DNA from: Acinetobacter sp. WCHA55
GTDB lineage: Bacteria > Pseudomonadota > Gammaproteobacteria > Pseudomonadales > Moraxellaceae
NCBI RefSeq assembly: GCF_002165305.2
Contig: NZ_CP032286.1
Span: forward strand, 1,736,001 to 1,800,000
Reading direction: 5' to 3'
DNA: 64,000 bases
The notes beneath the pieces were generated by a model. The model did no database searches. It worked only from the letters and a program-made list of their open reading frames with translations, and was not told the origin of the DNA. Below are positions 46,998 to 56,540 of the stretch, one piece after another; the first letter of the stretch is position 1; each line of letters opens with the position of its first letter. A program made the translations under genes and the position numbers.

Positions 46998-47696
46998 TTA
47001 GATCCATGTCAGTAAGTTTGAGTTTTCGGCTTTAATGAAATGATGTTCATTGAGACTTAAAAGTTGCGGTTCATTGCCCACCAGTCGTAATGTAGTCATG
47101 CTGCTGTTGGCAATGGCCCAATTAAGTGCAAAGGTTTTATTTGGACTTAAACCTAAGAGCTTACCTGCAACCACTGAAATTACACCACCTGAAGTAAACA
47201 CCACAGCATAACGAGGTTTACTTTGAGCCAGTTCATCACACAAACTCTGTAAAGCAAGTTCAATTCGACTTTTAAATGAAGGCCATGACTCATCGTATTC
47301 ATGGTGATAGTCGCCACCTGTCCAGCGTTCAATTGCCCCTTCAAATATCTTGGCCAAATATTCACGTGGGTTCGACTCTTTAGCTACATCGGCTTTTAGT
47401 AAATGTGGCTCGTTAAAACGCGGTTCGTAATGAGCAAAGACTTGCTGATGATTGAACTCATTCCATGCTGAATCTGTTAAGACATCCACTTCAGGAAAAC
47501 ATTCAGCCAAAGAAATACATGCCGTTTGCTGATGTCGCTTCATAGAGCCTGACACCACCACAGGCGCTTCTTTTAAGATCTGATCAAAATATTGACCTAA
47601 AATTTTGGCTTGGAGTTCACCATTGGGAGAGAGTTGATCATAACTTTCTGCACCAAAAGATGCTTGCCCGTGGCGAATGAAATAAATAGTGGTCAT
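46998..47696 (-). CDS. Histidine phosphatase-family protein
   Basis: 232 residues. The phosphoglycerate-mutase-like signature IYFIRHGQASFG carries the catalytic His, and VVFTSGGVISVVAG carries the later active-site region, where the usual His is replaced by Ser-Gly (TSGG versus the common THGG). It overlaps the upstream phosphotransferase gene by four bases. Its substrate and role in the cluster are unknown. Confidence 0.82.
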   Translation of the reverse strand: MTTIYFIRHGQASFGAESYDQLSPNGELQAKILGQYFDQILKEAPVVVSGSMKRHQQTACISLAECFPEVDVLTDSAWNEFNHQQVFAHYEPRFNEPHLLKADVAKESNPREYLAKIFEGAIERWTGGDYHHEYDESWPSFKSRIELALQSLCDELAQSKPRYAVVFTSGGVISVVAGKLLGLSPNKTFALNWAIANSSMTTLRLVGNEPQLLSLNEHHFIKAENSNLLTWI

Positions 47697-48814
47697 TTGC
47701 CTAATATTTCCTTCATTTTAACAATGTATTTTTGAGCAACTTCATTGGCTTCAATTTTTTGTAAACCAATCAATTTAAGTGCGCGAATATGGAGAGCATG
47801 AATTAAAATCCAAAAATCTTTGAAGGCAGGGTTATTCGTCTGTTTATGGTGATAGCGATAATAAATTTGTTGGGCAATCACGGCTAAACGGAAAATGCCA
47901 AAGACCTCATAAAAAGTCCAATTTTCTACTTCTAAACCCGTTTGTTCTAAATAATAATCGACCACTTCTTTACGTGTGAACATGCCTTTTAGATTTGTCG
48001 GTTGACGACGTGTCGCTTTAAAAAGTGCACTATCCGACTCTTCAACCCAATATGCCAAAGCAGACCCCAAGTCCATGAGTGGATCACCAAGCGTTGCCAT
48101 TTCCCAATCTAAAACACCAATAATTTGTGTCGGATGATTCGGATCTAAAATGATATTATCAAAACGCCAATCGTTATGAATCACACAAGTTTTTGAGTCT
48201 GCTGGAATGTTATCTTTCAGCCATTTCCGCACATATTTAAATGAAGGGACGTTAATGGTTTTGGCTTTTTCAAAACGAGCGTCCCAACCTTCCACTTGAC
48301 GACGACAATATCCATCACCTTTGCCAAGGTTCTCAAGTTCTGTACCTTGGTAGGGAACTTGATGAAGTTCGATTAGTTTATCAATCACATTGATACACAA
48401 CTCGCGAACTTGGGCTTCTTTAAAATCTAACTCTTTCGGTAAATTGGCTCGTGGAATAATGCCTTCTACACGTTTCATCACGTAGAAGTCGCAGCCAAGA
48501 ACAGATTCGTCCTGACACAATGCGACCATTTCGGGAAGTACAGGATAAAAAGGACTTAAGTTCTTTTGTACATGATATTCACGTGCCATGTCATGTGCAG
48601 ATTTGGCTTTGGTACCTTTAGGTGGGCGACGTAGAATTAGATCGACATTGTCGTATTTCAACCGATACGTCCAGTTAGATGCCCCGCCAGAGTATTGCGT
48701 GACTTCAACCTGCCCTTGTAGATCGACACCTTGTGCTTTAAGCCAATTTTCCACAGCTACAGCATCCAGTTCTTCACCTGCTCGAACTGTTCCACCTACA
48801 TCAATCGCTGACAT
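47693..48814 (-). CDS. Aminoglycoside phosphotransferase-like kinase associated with acyl-CoA dehydrogenase
   Basis: About 373 residues from MSAIDVGGTVRAGEELDAVAVENWL (upstream GGGAAAAAAG). The fold is the APH/ACAD10-N-terminal type: EVTQYSGGASNWTYRLKY, catalytic loop CVIHNDWRFDNIILDP, and metal-binding IGVLDWEMATLGDPLMDLG. Such proteins usually lie beside acyl-CoA dehydrogenases, as here. In ACAD10/11-like systems this kinase domain phosphorylates a hydroxyacyl-CoA so that the dehydrogenase partner can remove the group. That role is inference here. Confidence 0.85.
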   Translation of the reverse strand: MSAIDVGGTVRAGEELDAVAVENWLKAQGVDLQGQVEVTQYSGGASNWTYRLKYDNVDLILRRPPKGTKAKSAHDMAREYHVQKNLSPFYPVLPEMVALCQDESVLGCDFYVMKRVEGIIPRANLPKELDFKEAQVRELCINVIDKLIELHQVPYQGTELENLGKGDGYCRRQVEGWDARFEKAKTINVPSFKYVRKWLKDNIPADSKTCVIHNDWRFDNIILDPNHPTQIIGVLDWEMATLGDPLMDLGSALAYWVEESDSALFKATRRQPTNLKGMFTRKEVVDYYLEQTGLEVENWTFYEVFGIFRLAVIAQQIYYRYHHKQTNNPAFKDFWILIHALHIRALKLIGLQKIEANEVAQKYIVKMKEILGK

Positions 48815-48910
48815 TCTTTTTTCCCAAACTATCAATCTTTTCTTTATAATTTAGAAGATCATCTATTCTTATTTCAACACGATGAATCAAAGAGATGATC
48901 TTCTCCTCTA

Positions 48911-50152
48911 TTATTTTTTACGACGTGTACTATAGCCGCGTTTTGCCAGTTCTAATTTTGCAATCATACCTTTATGCACTTCGTCCGGTCCATCAGCTAG
49001 ACGTAGTGAACGTGCTTGAGCGAAGAAACCTGTCAAAGGCGTATCACGCGACACACCTGCTCCGCCGTGAATTTGAATCGCCATATCAACCACTTTTTCA
49101 AGCACACTTGGCGCAACGACTTTAATCGCAGAGATTTCGGTTAACGCTGCCATATTCCCTAAAGTATCCATTTTATACGCAGCATACAAGGTTAATAAAC
49201 GTGCTTGATCAATTGCAACACGTGCATCAGCTACACGCTCTAGGTTCCCACCTAATTTTAAAATTTCTTTGCCAAATGCAGTACGACTCATACCACGATC
49301 GATCATCAACTCTAAAGATTTTTCCGCAGCACCAATACAGCGCATACAGTGATGAATACGCCCCGGGCCTAAACGACCTTGGGCAATTTCAAAACCTTGA
49401 CCTGCGCCACCAATAAAATTGGAAATAGGTACACGAACATTACTAAAGCTAATTTCGCCGTGACCATGCGGTGCATCGTAGTCACCAAAGACTGGTAACA
49501 TTCGCTCTATTTTGACTCCAGCCGTTTCAACAGGCACTAAAACCATCGAGTGTTGATGATGGCGATCTTTGGTTTCATCTGGTGTATGCGCCATAAAAAT
49601 AATAATTTTGGCGTTGGGGTCACCTAAGCCTGATGACCACCATTTACGGCCATTTAACACAATTTCATCGCCTTCGATCACGGCTGTTGCTTGCATATTG
49701 GTCGCATCGGATGAAGCAACAGCTGGTTCTGTCATGCAGAAAACAGAGCGAATTTTTCCATCTAAAAGCTGCTTAAGCCACTCTTGCTTTTGAGCTTCAG
49801 AGCCATAACGCCATAATACTTCCATATTGCCACTGTCAGGCGCATTACAGTTAAACACGGTCGGCGCAAGGAGGCTCCGACCTGTAAGTTCTGCAATATG
49901 AGCATACTCTTGAACTGATAGACCTTGGCCCAATTCAGGACAAGGCAAAAACATATTCCATAAACCCGCAGCTTTTGCTTTGGCTTTTAGCATTTCAAGT
50001 TGTGCGGGCCACTGCCATTTGGTCCAGTCGCCACCTTGGTTCAGTTCATGTACCTCATGCCAAAAGTCAGTTTCGATAGGTTCAATTTCATTTTGAATAA
50101 ATTGTTTGGTACGTTCTACATAATCTTGAGCACGTGCTGAGAGTTCAAACAT
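48911..50152 (-). CDS. Acyl-CoA dehydrogenase
   Basis: 413 residues, ACAD10/11-like in order and length. The flavin-binding region contains FCMTEPAVASSDATNMQ and WWSSGLGDPNAKI; the C-terminal helix bundle carries the conserved IQIHGGAGVSRDTPL and RSLRLADGPDEVHKGMIAKLELAK. It oxidises acyl-CoA thioesters, passing electrons to an electron-transfer flavoprotein. It is the first gene of the cluster, facing a divergent LysR gene 98 bases away. Confidence 0.9.
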   Translation of the reverse strand: MFELSARAQDYVERTKQFIQNEIEPIETDFWHEVHELNQGGDWTKWQWPAQLEMLKAKAKAAGLWNMFLPCPELGQGLSVQEYAHIAELTGRSLLAPTVFNCNAPDSGNMEVLWRYGSEAQKQEWLKQLLDGKIRSVFCMTEPAVASSDATNMQATAVIEGDEIVLNGRKWWSSGLGDPNAKIIIFMAHTPDETKDRHHQHSMVLVPVETAGVKIERMLPVFGDYDAPHGHGEISFSNVRVPISNFIGGAGQGFEIAQGRLGPGRIHHCMRCIGAAEKSLELMIDRGMSRTAFGKEILKLGGNLERVADARVAIDQARLLTLYAAYKMDTLGNMAALTEISAIKVVAPSVLEKVVDMAIQIHGGAGVSRDTPLTGFFAQARSLRLADGPDEVHKGMIAKLELAKRGYSTRRKK

Positions 50153-50250
50153 GGCTACTTCCTTCGATCGATCTATTTTGATATTTTCGCTTTACATCAA
50201 CATAACCTGAAAACTAATATGAACAAAATGATTTTATTTTATAGATCAGC

Positions 50251-51168
50251 ATGAACAGTATTCATAGTAAGTCACTCATTGATATAGGGCTTTTTCATCG
50301 CATCGATATCAATTTATACCCGCTTTTTATTGCGATTTATGAGCAAAAAAATATTTCAAAAGCAGCCCAAATCTTGTCGATTACGCAGTCTGCTGCCAGT
50401 CATGCCTTGCAGCGCCTACGTAGCCATTTAAAAGATGATTTATTTGTTCGCTCTGGCAGCCAAATGCTTCCAACGCCTTTTGCTGAGCAAAATTACCTGA
50501 TTATTAAAAATGCTTTAATAGCAATACAAAGTATTTCTATGCAACAGCAAAGCTTCGATCCAAACATGGTTCATAGTCTAAAAATTGCGATTCATGATGA
50601 AATCGAACCGATTGTTTTTCCAAAGTTAGTCGCTCACTTTCAGAAACTTGGACTAAGTATTCAGTTCATGAGTAGCAAGCTTGACCGTAAAACGGTAGAT
50701 GCTGATTTAGTTTCTCAACAAATCGATTTTGTGATTGATTTGGAACAAAACTTTGGCGATAAAATTCAATTTGAGAGCTTGGTCAAAGACCAGTTTGTGG
50801 CTTGTACTCAGCTCCAGCAAATCAATGCTGAATTGTATTTTGCTTCACCGCATATTGGTGTATCTTCGCGGCGTACTGGTGTTTTGGTTGAAGATGTTCA
50901 TTTAAATCGTAAGCAACTGTCTAGGCAGATTTTTTTACGTTGTCAGCACTATTCCACTGCGCTACAAATTTTAGAGCAATATCCAAATGCAATTTTAACA
51001 ATTCCTCAAAATATTTTGAGCCATTTGCATGTTTCCCCTCTGCTCAATATTTTTGATGTTCCTGTAAAACTGCCGCAAATGAATATTGGGATTTATTGGC
51101 ATAAAAATTTAATGGAAAATAAAAGACATCATTTTTTGAGGGGCGAAATTTATAAAATTTTTGCTTAG
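50251..51168 (+). CDS. LysR-family transcriptional regulator, divergent from the acyl-CoA dehydrogenase cluster
   Basis: 305 residues. The winged helix-turn-helix (about 20-80) contains NISKAAQILSITQSAASHALQRLRSHLKDDLFVR. The C-terminal two-thirds are the effector domain, in which the usual order of motifs is degenerate. The divergent 98-bp gap to the acyl-CoA dehydrogenase gene is the standard LysR arrangement, so it probably controls that cluster. The effector is unknown. Confidence 0.86.
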   Translation: MNSIHSKSLIDIGLFHRIDINLYPLFIAIYEQKNISKAAQILSITQSAASHALQRLRSHLKDDLFVRSGSQMLPTPFAEQNYLIIKNALIAIQSISMQQQSFDPNMVHSLKIAIHDEIEPIVFPKLVAHFQKLGLSIQFMSSKLDRKTVDADLVSQQIDFVIDLEQNFGDKIQFESLVKDQFVACTQLQQINAELYFASPHIGVSSRRTGVLVEDVHLNRKQLSRQIFLRCQHYSTALQILEQYPNAILTIPQNILSHLHVSPLLNIFDVPVKLPQMNIGIYWHKNLMENKRHHFLRGEIYKIFA

Positions 51169-51184
51169 GCTATTTTGTGTGAAT

Positions 51185-51805
51185 GGCATTATTGCACAAA
51201 GCTATTCTTAAATGCTTCTTCATCAATATAATTTCCAGATGAAGAATCCTGCACCTAAAATCTATCGTACAACGAATTGTTTCTCTTATAACCAAGCTCT
51301 AATCAAGCGAGAAAATATTTCAATTTGGTTCGATCCTCAGACTAAATGGTATGCTCAGACACAAGCTAAGCATGGAAGAAATCAAACCTATTCTGATACA
51401 GCAATTCAGTGCTGCTTAATGATTAAATCCTTATTCCGTCTGTCTTTACGTATGGTCACTGGCTTTGTGCAAAGCCTCATTAAGCTATGTGGTTTAGATT
51501 GGACAGCTCCGAATATCAGTGATATTCGTATTCCACACTTTGCCGACGACAAAAGTAGATTGATATTGCGATCAGCTATCAAAAAAGTCATGAAGGATTA
51601 CATCTATTGATAGACTCAACTGGCCTTAAGTTTTTAGGCGATAAACTCAGTGCAAGGAGTTTTGACAGTCAGGTCAATGAAGTCCATGCACGTGTAACTG
51701 TATTAAATAAATACACAGAATTGGGCCGACTTCATACCCAAGTTGTCACTTAAATTTGAGCAACTTAGAAAAGCTCTATCTTTAAAATCTTTATGCAACA
51801 AAGCC
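51185..51805. mobile_element. Internally deleted IS5-family insertion sequence
   Basis: The ends are imperfect inverted repeats: GGCATTATTGCACAAAG at 51185 and, read inward from 51805, GGCTTTGTTGCATAAAG. The remnant is about 620 bp, well below the roughly 900-1,000 bp of a full IS5/IS903-type element. Flanks hint at a decayed duplication (TTGTGTGAAT left, TTGTTTAAT right). The transposase inside is broken, so the copy can move only if a related transposase acts on it. Confidence 0.75.
51239..51753 (+). pseudogene. IS5-family transposase, frameshifted and internally deleted
   Basis: The first frame encodes YNQALIKRENISIWFDPQTKWYAQ and FRLSLRMVTGFVQSLIKLCGLDWTAPN, typical of the IS903-type group. 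Near 51510-51560 the sequence is rearranged and the frame shifts. A second frame resumes with ISYQKSHEGLHLLIDSTGLK. It then jumps from FLG directly to DKLSARSFDSQVNEVHARVTVL, which belongs to the C-terminus. The DDE core between these points, about 100 or more codons, is missing. The join lies in the short word TTAGGCGA, so deletion between short repeats is likely. Confidence 0.8.
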
Positions 51806-51927
51806 TTGTTTAATTAAACATCTATTCTATTATGAAAAGTAAACACTTGAGATCACTCAAAGAATTTAAATAGTGTATCTGCCATACAATGTCTTTTTGA
51901 TATTTATATTTTCCATTGCTCTCCTCT

Positions 51928-52458
51928 ATGTTTGATCACCTGCCCAATTGCTGGCTTATCGGTCTTGGCTTCGTCCTTTGTCTGATAATGGTATTTATTT
52001 TCTATAAAATACAAAATGCCCTTAGCCAATTCCTCCATCCTTTTAAAAAAGGTAAAACTTATTGGTGCCGAATTACGGCGATAAGTGATGGTGATACGCT
52101 GACATGTTATCGCTTTAACTTTCGACGCTCTGAAACCAAATTACGCTTTGCCTATATTGATGCGCCTGAATCCAAACGCTTAATCAAAAAAATGGTTTAT
52201 CGAAAAGTGGTTCGTGTTCGTATTACAGACATTGACCGTTATGGTCGCTGTGTAGGTGAAATCTACCGTTTTCGGAAAAGTATGAATGAGGAGATGGTCA
52301 AACGTGGTGCAGCATGGGTCTATGAGGACTATATTAAGGATAAAAAGCATTTGAAACATATGAATGCTTTACAAAGCCATGCGAAAAAGCACAAGAAAGG
52401 ATTATGGCGCGGGACTCGCCCTATTCGCCCGAGTGACTACCGCAAACTGAAGAAGTAG
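51928..52458 (+). CDS. Thermonuclease-like (SNase-fold) protein with a membrane anchor
   Basis: About 176 residues from MFDHLPNCWLIG; a TTG four codons earlier is possible. Residues about 8-28 form a membrane segment or signal anchor. The nuclease fold follows: RITAISDGDTLTCY, LRFAYIDAPESK, DIDRYGRCVGEIY and NEEMVKRGAAWVY, with the Asp, Arg and Glu of the active site present. The usual loop of about 15-20 residues between the APES motif and the next strand (normally QPYGxxA...L) is missing, so substrate contact or activity may be altered. It lies 122 bases after the IS5 relic. Confidence 0.8.
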   Translation: MFDHLPNCWLIGLGFVLCLIMVFIFYKIQNALSQFLHPFKKGKTYWCRITAISDGDTLTCYRFNFRRSETKLRFAYIDAPESKRLIKKMVYRKVVRVRITDIDRYGRCVGEIYRFRKSMNEEMVKRGAAWVYEDYIKDKKHLKHMNALQSHAKKHKKGLWRGTRPIRPSDYRKLKK

Positions 52459-52480
52459 TCGATCTGTAAAGACCAAGTCT

Positions 52481-52510
52481 AAAAAGCCGCTCCATATAAA
52501 GCGGCTTTTT
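52481..52510. terminator. Bidirectional terminator
   Basis: AAAAAGCCGCT, loop, AGCGGCTTTTT. It serves the convergent nuclease and nitroreductase genes. Confidence 0.92.
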
Positions 52511-52516
52511 CATTGA

Positions 52517-53119
52517 TTATTTGAAGACCTTAAAGCGTACAGCATCATCCACGAAGCCTTTTTCTTTGGCTTCCCCCTCAACCGAGCCGAAGACCAGTTG
52601 TGCACGCAGTTTCCAACTTTCAGGCACCTCCCACTCAGCATGGACTTCTTCATCCACAATTGGATTGTAATGCTGTAAAGATGCACCTAGACCCAAGGTA
52701 TGTAACGCAGTCCACGTTGCAAATTGCGCTATTGCAGTTGAATGCTCTGCCCAAATAGGAAAGTTCTCAGCATAAGATGGAAATTGCTCTTGTAAGCTCT
52801 GAATGACATCCAGATCTTCAAAAAATAAAACTGTTCCCACACCTGCTGCAAAACTGGCCATTTTTGCCGTTGTTTTAGCCGCGCTTTCCTCATCTTTAGC
52901 ATAAGACTTCAGTTTTTCAGCCACAAAAGTCCAGAACTTTTCATGTTCCGCATTAAATAAAATTACCGCCCGAGATGACTGTGAATTGAATGATGATGGG
53001 CTTTGTTTAATAGCTGTTTGAATCAAATCAGTTAAAAATTCAGGGCTGTGCTCGACTTTTTTACCAATGGCATAAATGGTACGACGCTTTGTGATTAATT
53101 CGATGAACTGATTTGACAT
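52517..53119 (-). CDS. Nitroreductase-family flavoprotein
   Basis: 200 residues. FMN-binding features of the oxygen-insensitive nitroreductase fold are visible: KRRTIYAIGKKVE near the N-terminus, SPSSFNSQSSRAVIL, TWTALHTLGLGASLQHYNP and LRAQLVFGSVEGE. It resembles the NfrA/YdgI-type proteins described as putative oxidoreductases. The substrate is unknown. RutE also belongs to the nitroreductase family, but this gene lies far from the rut locus and its sequence does not match RutE closely. Confidence 0.85.
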   Translation of the reverse strand: MSNQFIELITKRRTIYAIGKKVEHSPEFLTDLIQTAIKQSPSSFNSQSSRAVILFNAEHEKFWTFVAEKLKSYAKDEESAAKTTAKMASFAAGVGTVLFFEDLDVIQSLQEQFPSYAENFPIWAEHSTAIAQFATWTALHTLGLGASLQHYNPIVDEEVHAEWEVPESWKLRAQLVFGSVEGEAKEKGFVDDAVRFKVFK

Positions 53120-53271
53120 ATTATAAAATCCTTACGGTTATACGATGACTGGTGACTCAATGTACCAAGCAATATTAATTCCAATATTTGACCAAATAAT
53201 AAAATTTAGTGCTTTAGATGCAGTTTAAAGACTTTCTAGTACTCACAAATACATAATTTTGCTATCGATAT

Positions 53272-53299
53272 AAAAAATCCTCCGTTTGGAGGATTTTTT
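53272..53299. terminator. Terminator downstream of the hypothetical gene at 53307
   Basis: AAAAAATCCTCC, loop GTTT, GGAGGATTTTTT. On the minus strand it ends the gene starting at 53798. Confidence 0.92.
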
Positions 53300-53306
53300 G
53301 AATGAT

Positions 53307-53798
53307 TTAAAATTTGGCTTCTAAGACTTGAGTTGGAATTTTATTTTTCCATAAATCGCGAAGAATAGGTAAATAGAACTTTTCACCCAGTTCAACCAAT
53401 TCTGCATCGATCAATGCATGAATCTCATGCATAAATAAATAATCGAGTTCAACTGTTTTCAACTGTTGCTGTGCTTTTGCAAAGTCTTTGCGCTTTTGTT
53501 GTGCACGTTTCACCAAAGCATCTGCAAAATCTTTATCTTTAAACTGTTTGATTGCGTTTAAACGTAACTCAATCACGCCCCAACCACTCAATAACAGTTT
53601 GAAAAGTTCAAAGTCAGCCGTGGTTGATTCCCATGTCATTTCTTCAAGATTTTCATTTTCAGGTAAAACAGGAAGCAATAACTCCATAACACTTGGGAAA
53701 ATCTTTTTGAAATTTAAAACAAATTTAACAGGATGCTCACCCGGATAATCATTAAATTGCACGTTTTTCTGAACATCTGTCAAATAAATATCAAGCAT
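53307..53798 (-). CDS. Hypothetical protein
   Basis: 163 residues, not recognised. No signal peptide or membrane segment. The second half (about 85-150) is Lys/Gln/Glu-rich and mostly helical, perhaps a coiled coil. It carries its own terminator and probably its own promoter upstream of 53798. It lies between nitroreductase and fumarase genes with no functional hint. Confidence 0.6.
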   Translation of the reverse strand: MLDIYLTDVQKNVQFNDYPGEHPVKFVLNFKKIFPSVMELLLPVLPENENLEEMTWESTTADFELFKLLLSGWGVIELRLNAIKQFKDKDFADALVKRAQQKRKDFAKAQQQLKTVELDYLFMHEIHALIDAELVELGEKFYLPILRDLWKNKIPTQVLEAKF

Positions 53799-53905
53799 GG
53801 TAACTCATCAGCAGTTTATCTTTAGTCGACTATTGTACCGACTTCGCCCAAAGATAAAAACCGCTGATGTTCATTTGCTCTTTAGTTGAGCATCTGGCTC
53901 AAGGG

Positions 53906-55300
53906 CTATTTTACATTTGGGGAAATCATTTGCTCTGGACGTACCACTTCATCAAACTGTTCAGCCGTGACTAAGTTCAACTCTACAGCCACCTGTTTTA
54001 ACGTTTTCCCTTCTTTATAGGCCGTTTTGGCAACTTTCGCTGCATTTTCATAGCCAATCACTGGGTTTAAAGCCGTAACTAACATCAATGAATCATGTAA
54101 GAAGTGATCAATTTTTTCGCGGTTTGGCTCAATACCCACTGCACAGTGATCATTGAAGCTATTACATGCGTCACCCAGAAGCTGAATCGACTGCAACAAA
54201 TTAAACGCAATCACTGGCATGAATACATTCAGTTCAAAGTTACCCGATGCACCCGCAACATTAATCGTGGTGTCATTACCTAAGACTTGAGCCACCACCA
54301 TAGTCATCGCTTCACTTTGAGTTGGGTTCACTTTCCCCGGCATAATACTTGAGCCTGGTTCATTTTCTGGAATACGTAACTCGCCAAAACCACAACGTGG
54401 GCCACTTGCCAACCAGCGAATGTCATTGGCAATTTTGTTCAAGCTTACCGCAAGCGTTTTTAGTGCACCTGAGGCAAACACTGCTGCATCACGTCCAGCC
54501 AATGCTTCAAATTTATTTGGTGCAGTCACAAAAGGTAGTCCAGTCAACCGCGCCAGTTGCTCCGCTGATTTTTCTGCATAATCAGGATGAGCATTCAGTC
54601 CTGTTCCTACAGCTGTTCCACCTAAAGGTAGTTCATACAACCCTGAAAGTGCTTGTTGTAAACGCTTTAAGCCGTGATCAAGCTGAGAAACATAACCGCT
54701 AAATTCTTGGCCTAAGGTTAAGGGTGTTGCATCTTGTAAATGAGTTCGGCCAATTTTGACGATGTCTGAAAATGCTTGAGATTTTGCCTCTAAAGTGTCT
54801 CGAAGCTGCGTCACCGCAGGAATCAGTAATTCATTGATCTGAATACTTGCTGCGACATGAATCGCCGTTGGAAACGAGTCATTGGTCGACTGAGCACGGT
54901 TCACGTGATCGTTCGGGTGTACAGGTTTTTGTGCGCCTAAAGGATTGCCAAGTTTCTGATTGGCGATATTGGCAATCACTTCATTACAATTCATGTTGCT
55001 TTGTGTGCCTGAACCAGTTTGCCATACCACCAAAGGAAACTGACTATCCCACTGCCCTGCAATCACTTCATCTGCAGCACCGAAGATGTATTGCGCCAAT
55101 TCTTGTGGAATTTGGTTGAGCTCTGCATTGGTCTGTGCTGCTGCTTTTTTCACTAAGCCCATGGCACGAATCATTGGACGTGGTAAACGTTCACTGCCAA
55201 TTTTAAAGTTTTGCAAACTACGCTGAGTTTGTGCACCCCAAAGTGCTTCGCTCGGTACTTCAACTTCGCCCATTGTGTCGTGTTCAATACGTGTTTGCAT
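53906..55300 (-). CDS. fumC: Fumarate hydratase, class II
   Basis: 464 residues of the aspartase/fumarase superfamily. Substrate-binding [22 protein letters not shown]-like [13 protein letters not shown], and the family signature [15 protein letters not shown] are intact. The class II enzyme is iron-independent and oxygen-stable; it hydrates fumarate to malate in the TCA cycle. GAAGAGG lies 7 bases before the ATG. It is a single gene. Confidence 0.96.
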   Translation of the reverse strand: MQTRIEHDTMGEVEVPSEALWGAQTQRSLQNFKIGSERLPRPMIRAMGLVKKAAAQTNAELNQIPQELAQYIFGAADEVIAGQWDSQFPLVVWQTGSGTQSNMNCNEVIANIANQKLGNPLGAQKPVHPNDHVNRAQSTNDSFPTAIHVAASIQINELLIPAVTQLRDTLEAKSQAFSDIVKIGRTHLQDATPLTLGQEFSGYVSQLDHGLKRLQQALSGLYELPLGGTAVGTGLNAHPDYAEKSAEQLARLTGLPFVTAPNKFEALAGRDAAVFASGALKTLAVSLNKIANDIRWLASGPRCGFGELRIPENEPGSSIMPGKVNPTQSEAMTMVVAQVLGNDTTINVAGASGNFELNVFMPVIAFNLLQSIQLLGDACNSFNDHCAVGIEPNREKIDHFLHDSLMLVTALNPVIGYENAAKVAKTAYKEGKTLKQVAVELNLVTAEQFDEVVRPEQMISPNVK

Positions 55301-55411
55301 TTTAACCTCTTCCTTTTTAAGTGAATTGCAAAATGATTATTTTGCGCTTGTTTTCCTTATCTTAATGATTAAGCAAAAATATGTAAATGATAATTGTTAT
55401 CGATAAATTAA

Positions 55412-56419
55412 TTAACGGCCATCTAAACTTTGTCGGTAGAATCGCCATCCATCTTCAAGGGTTTGTTCTAAACTGCGCTTCGCTTCCCAGTGTAAAACTT
55501 TTTTCGCTTTACTACACTCTGCTGCGACCTGATCTAATTCCACGATGTTCGAATCCACAACATCAACTGTAGCAATGTCACTTTGCGTCACGCTTTCAAC
55601 TTTTTCAACCAACTGCTGTATCGAAACACTTTGACCTGCAATATTAAAGGCTTCGCAAGCAAACTGTTGAGTACTTAACCATTGTAACGACGCGGCAATG
55701 GCATCACAGGCATCGAGGATATGTAAAAAACTACGCTCTACGGTATGGTCTATGGTTTGTGCACTTTTTCTAAGTTCAATGTGATCACGCTGTTTTGCAG
55801 CGACTTGCATCAACAGTGGAATAATATTTTTCGGTAAAGGCGGGAACAATTCTCCAAGCATCCCATTTTCAAATGCACCTGCGACATTGCCCATTCTTAA
55901 AATTGCAATTTTCCATTCATTATCCGTTTTTGCTGTATCTCGAATAATTTCTTCGACCATTTGCTGCGATTTGATATACGGATTTGGATAGCCGTAATTC
56001 AGTTCTAAATCTTCTTCTAGATGTAGGCTCGATTCACCATAGATCGCAAGGCTTGAAAGATGAACCAAAGTTCGGACACCAGTTCGCTGCATGGCACGCA
56101 GTAAACTCATGATACAACTGACATTATCGTTATAGTATTCCAAAGGCTTCAATACAGATTCTTCAAGCGATTTAAAACTTGCTGCATGCACCACTGCATC
56201 GATGGAATACTGCTCAAAAACTTTGTTTAAAGCAGGCGTATTTCGTATATCAATTTTGACAAATGGCACATACATGCCACTAATAAATTCTAATCGTTCA
56301 AGGGTTTGTAAGTTCGCATTGGATAAATTGTCTACAACAATGACTTCTTGCCCATGCGCCATAAAGCTCAAAGCAATATGAGAGCCTATAAAGCCTAAAC
56401 CACCAGTCACTAAAATCAT
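55412..56419 (-). CDS. NAD-dependent epimerase, UDP-glucose 4-epimerase-like
   Basis: About 335 residues from MILVTGGLGFIGSHIA; AAGGAG ten bases upstream supports this ATG over those three and ten codons earlier. The extended SDR features are NAD fold VTGGLGFIGSHIA, VHLSSLAIYGES with the YIKSQ active-site Tyr-Lys pair, and a C-terminal FNIAGQSVSIQQLVEKV. It resembles GalE. An intrinsic terminator lies 90 bases upstream on the same strand (see 56510-56540). Confidence 0.87.
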   Translation of the reverse strand: MILVTGGLGFIGSHIALSFMAHGQEVIVVDNLSNANLQTLERLEFISGMYVPFVKIDIRNTPALNKVFEQYSIDAVVHAASFKSLEESVLKPLEYYNDNVSCIMSLLRAMQRTGVRTLVHLSSLAIYGESSLHLEEDLELNYGYPNPYIKSQQMVEEIIRDTAKTDNEWKIAILRMGNVAGAFENGMLGELFPPLPKNIIPLLMQVAAKQRDHIELRKSAQTIDHTVERSFLHILDACDAIAASLQWLSTQQFACEAFNIAGQSVSIQQLVEKVESVTQSDIATVDVVDSNIVELDQVAAECSKAKKVLHWEAKRSLEQTLEDGWRFYRQSLDGR

Positions 56420-56509
56420 TGTATACATACTCCTTATAATAATCAGCAAGTTGCGTTTTATTGGTGTATTTATGGTGTTTCAAATGACTTATTCACAGAT
56501 ATTAAACGC

Positions 56510-56540
56510 AAAAAACCGACTCAAAATTCTCTTGAGTCGG
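56510..56540 (-). terminator. Orphan intrinsic terminator upstream of the epimerase gene
   Basis: On the minus strand: CCGACTCAA, loop GAGAATT, TTGAGTCGG, then TTTTTT. No minus-strand gene lies upstream before the cytochrome b561 gene, so it either ends an unannotated small RNA or acts as a leader terminator for the epimerase gene. Confidence 0.8.

Noticed and set aside
52517..53119. Nitroreductase gene as the missing rutE
   Set aside because: It is 32 kb from the rut locus, has its own terminator, and its sequence resembles general NfrA-type nitroreductases rather than RutE.
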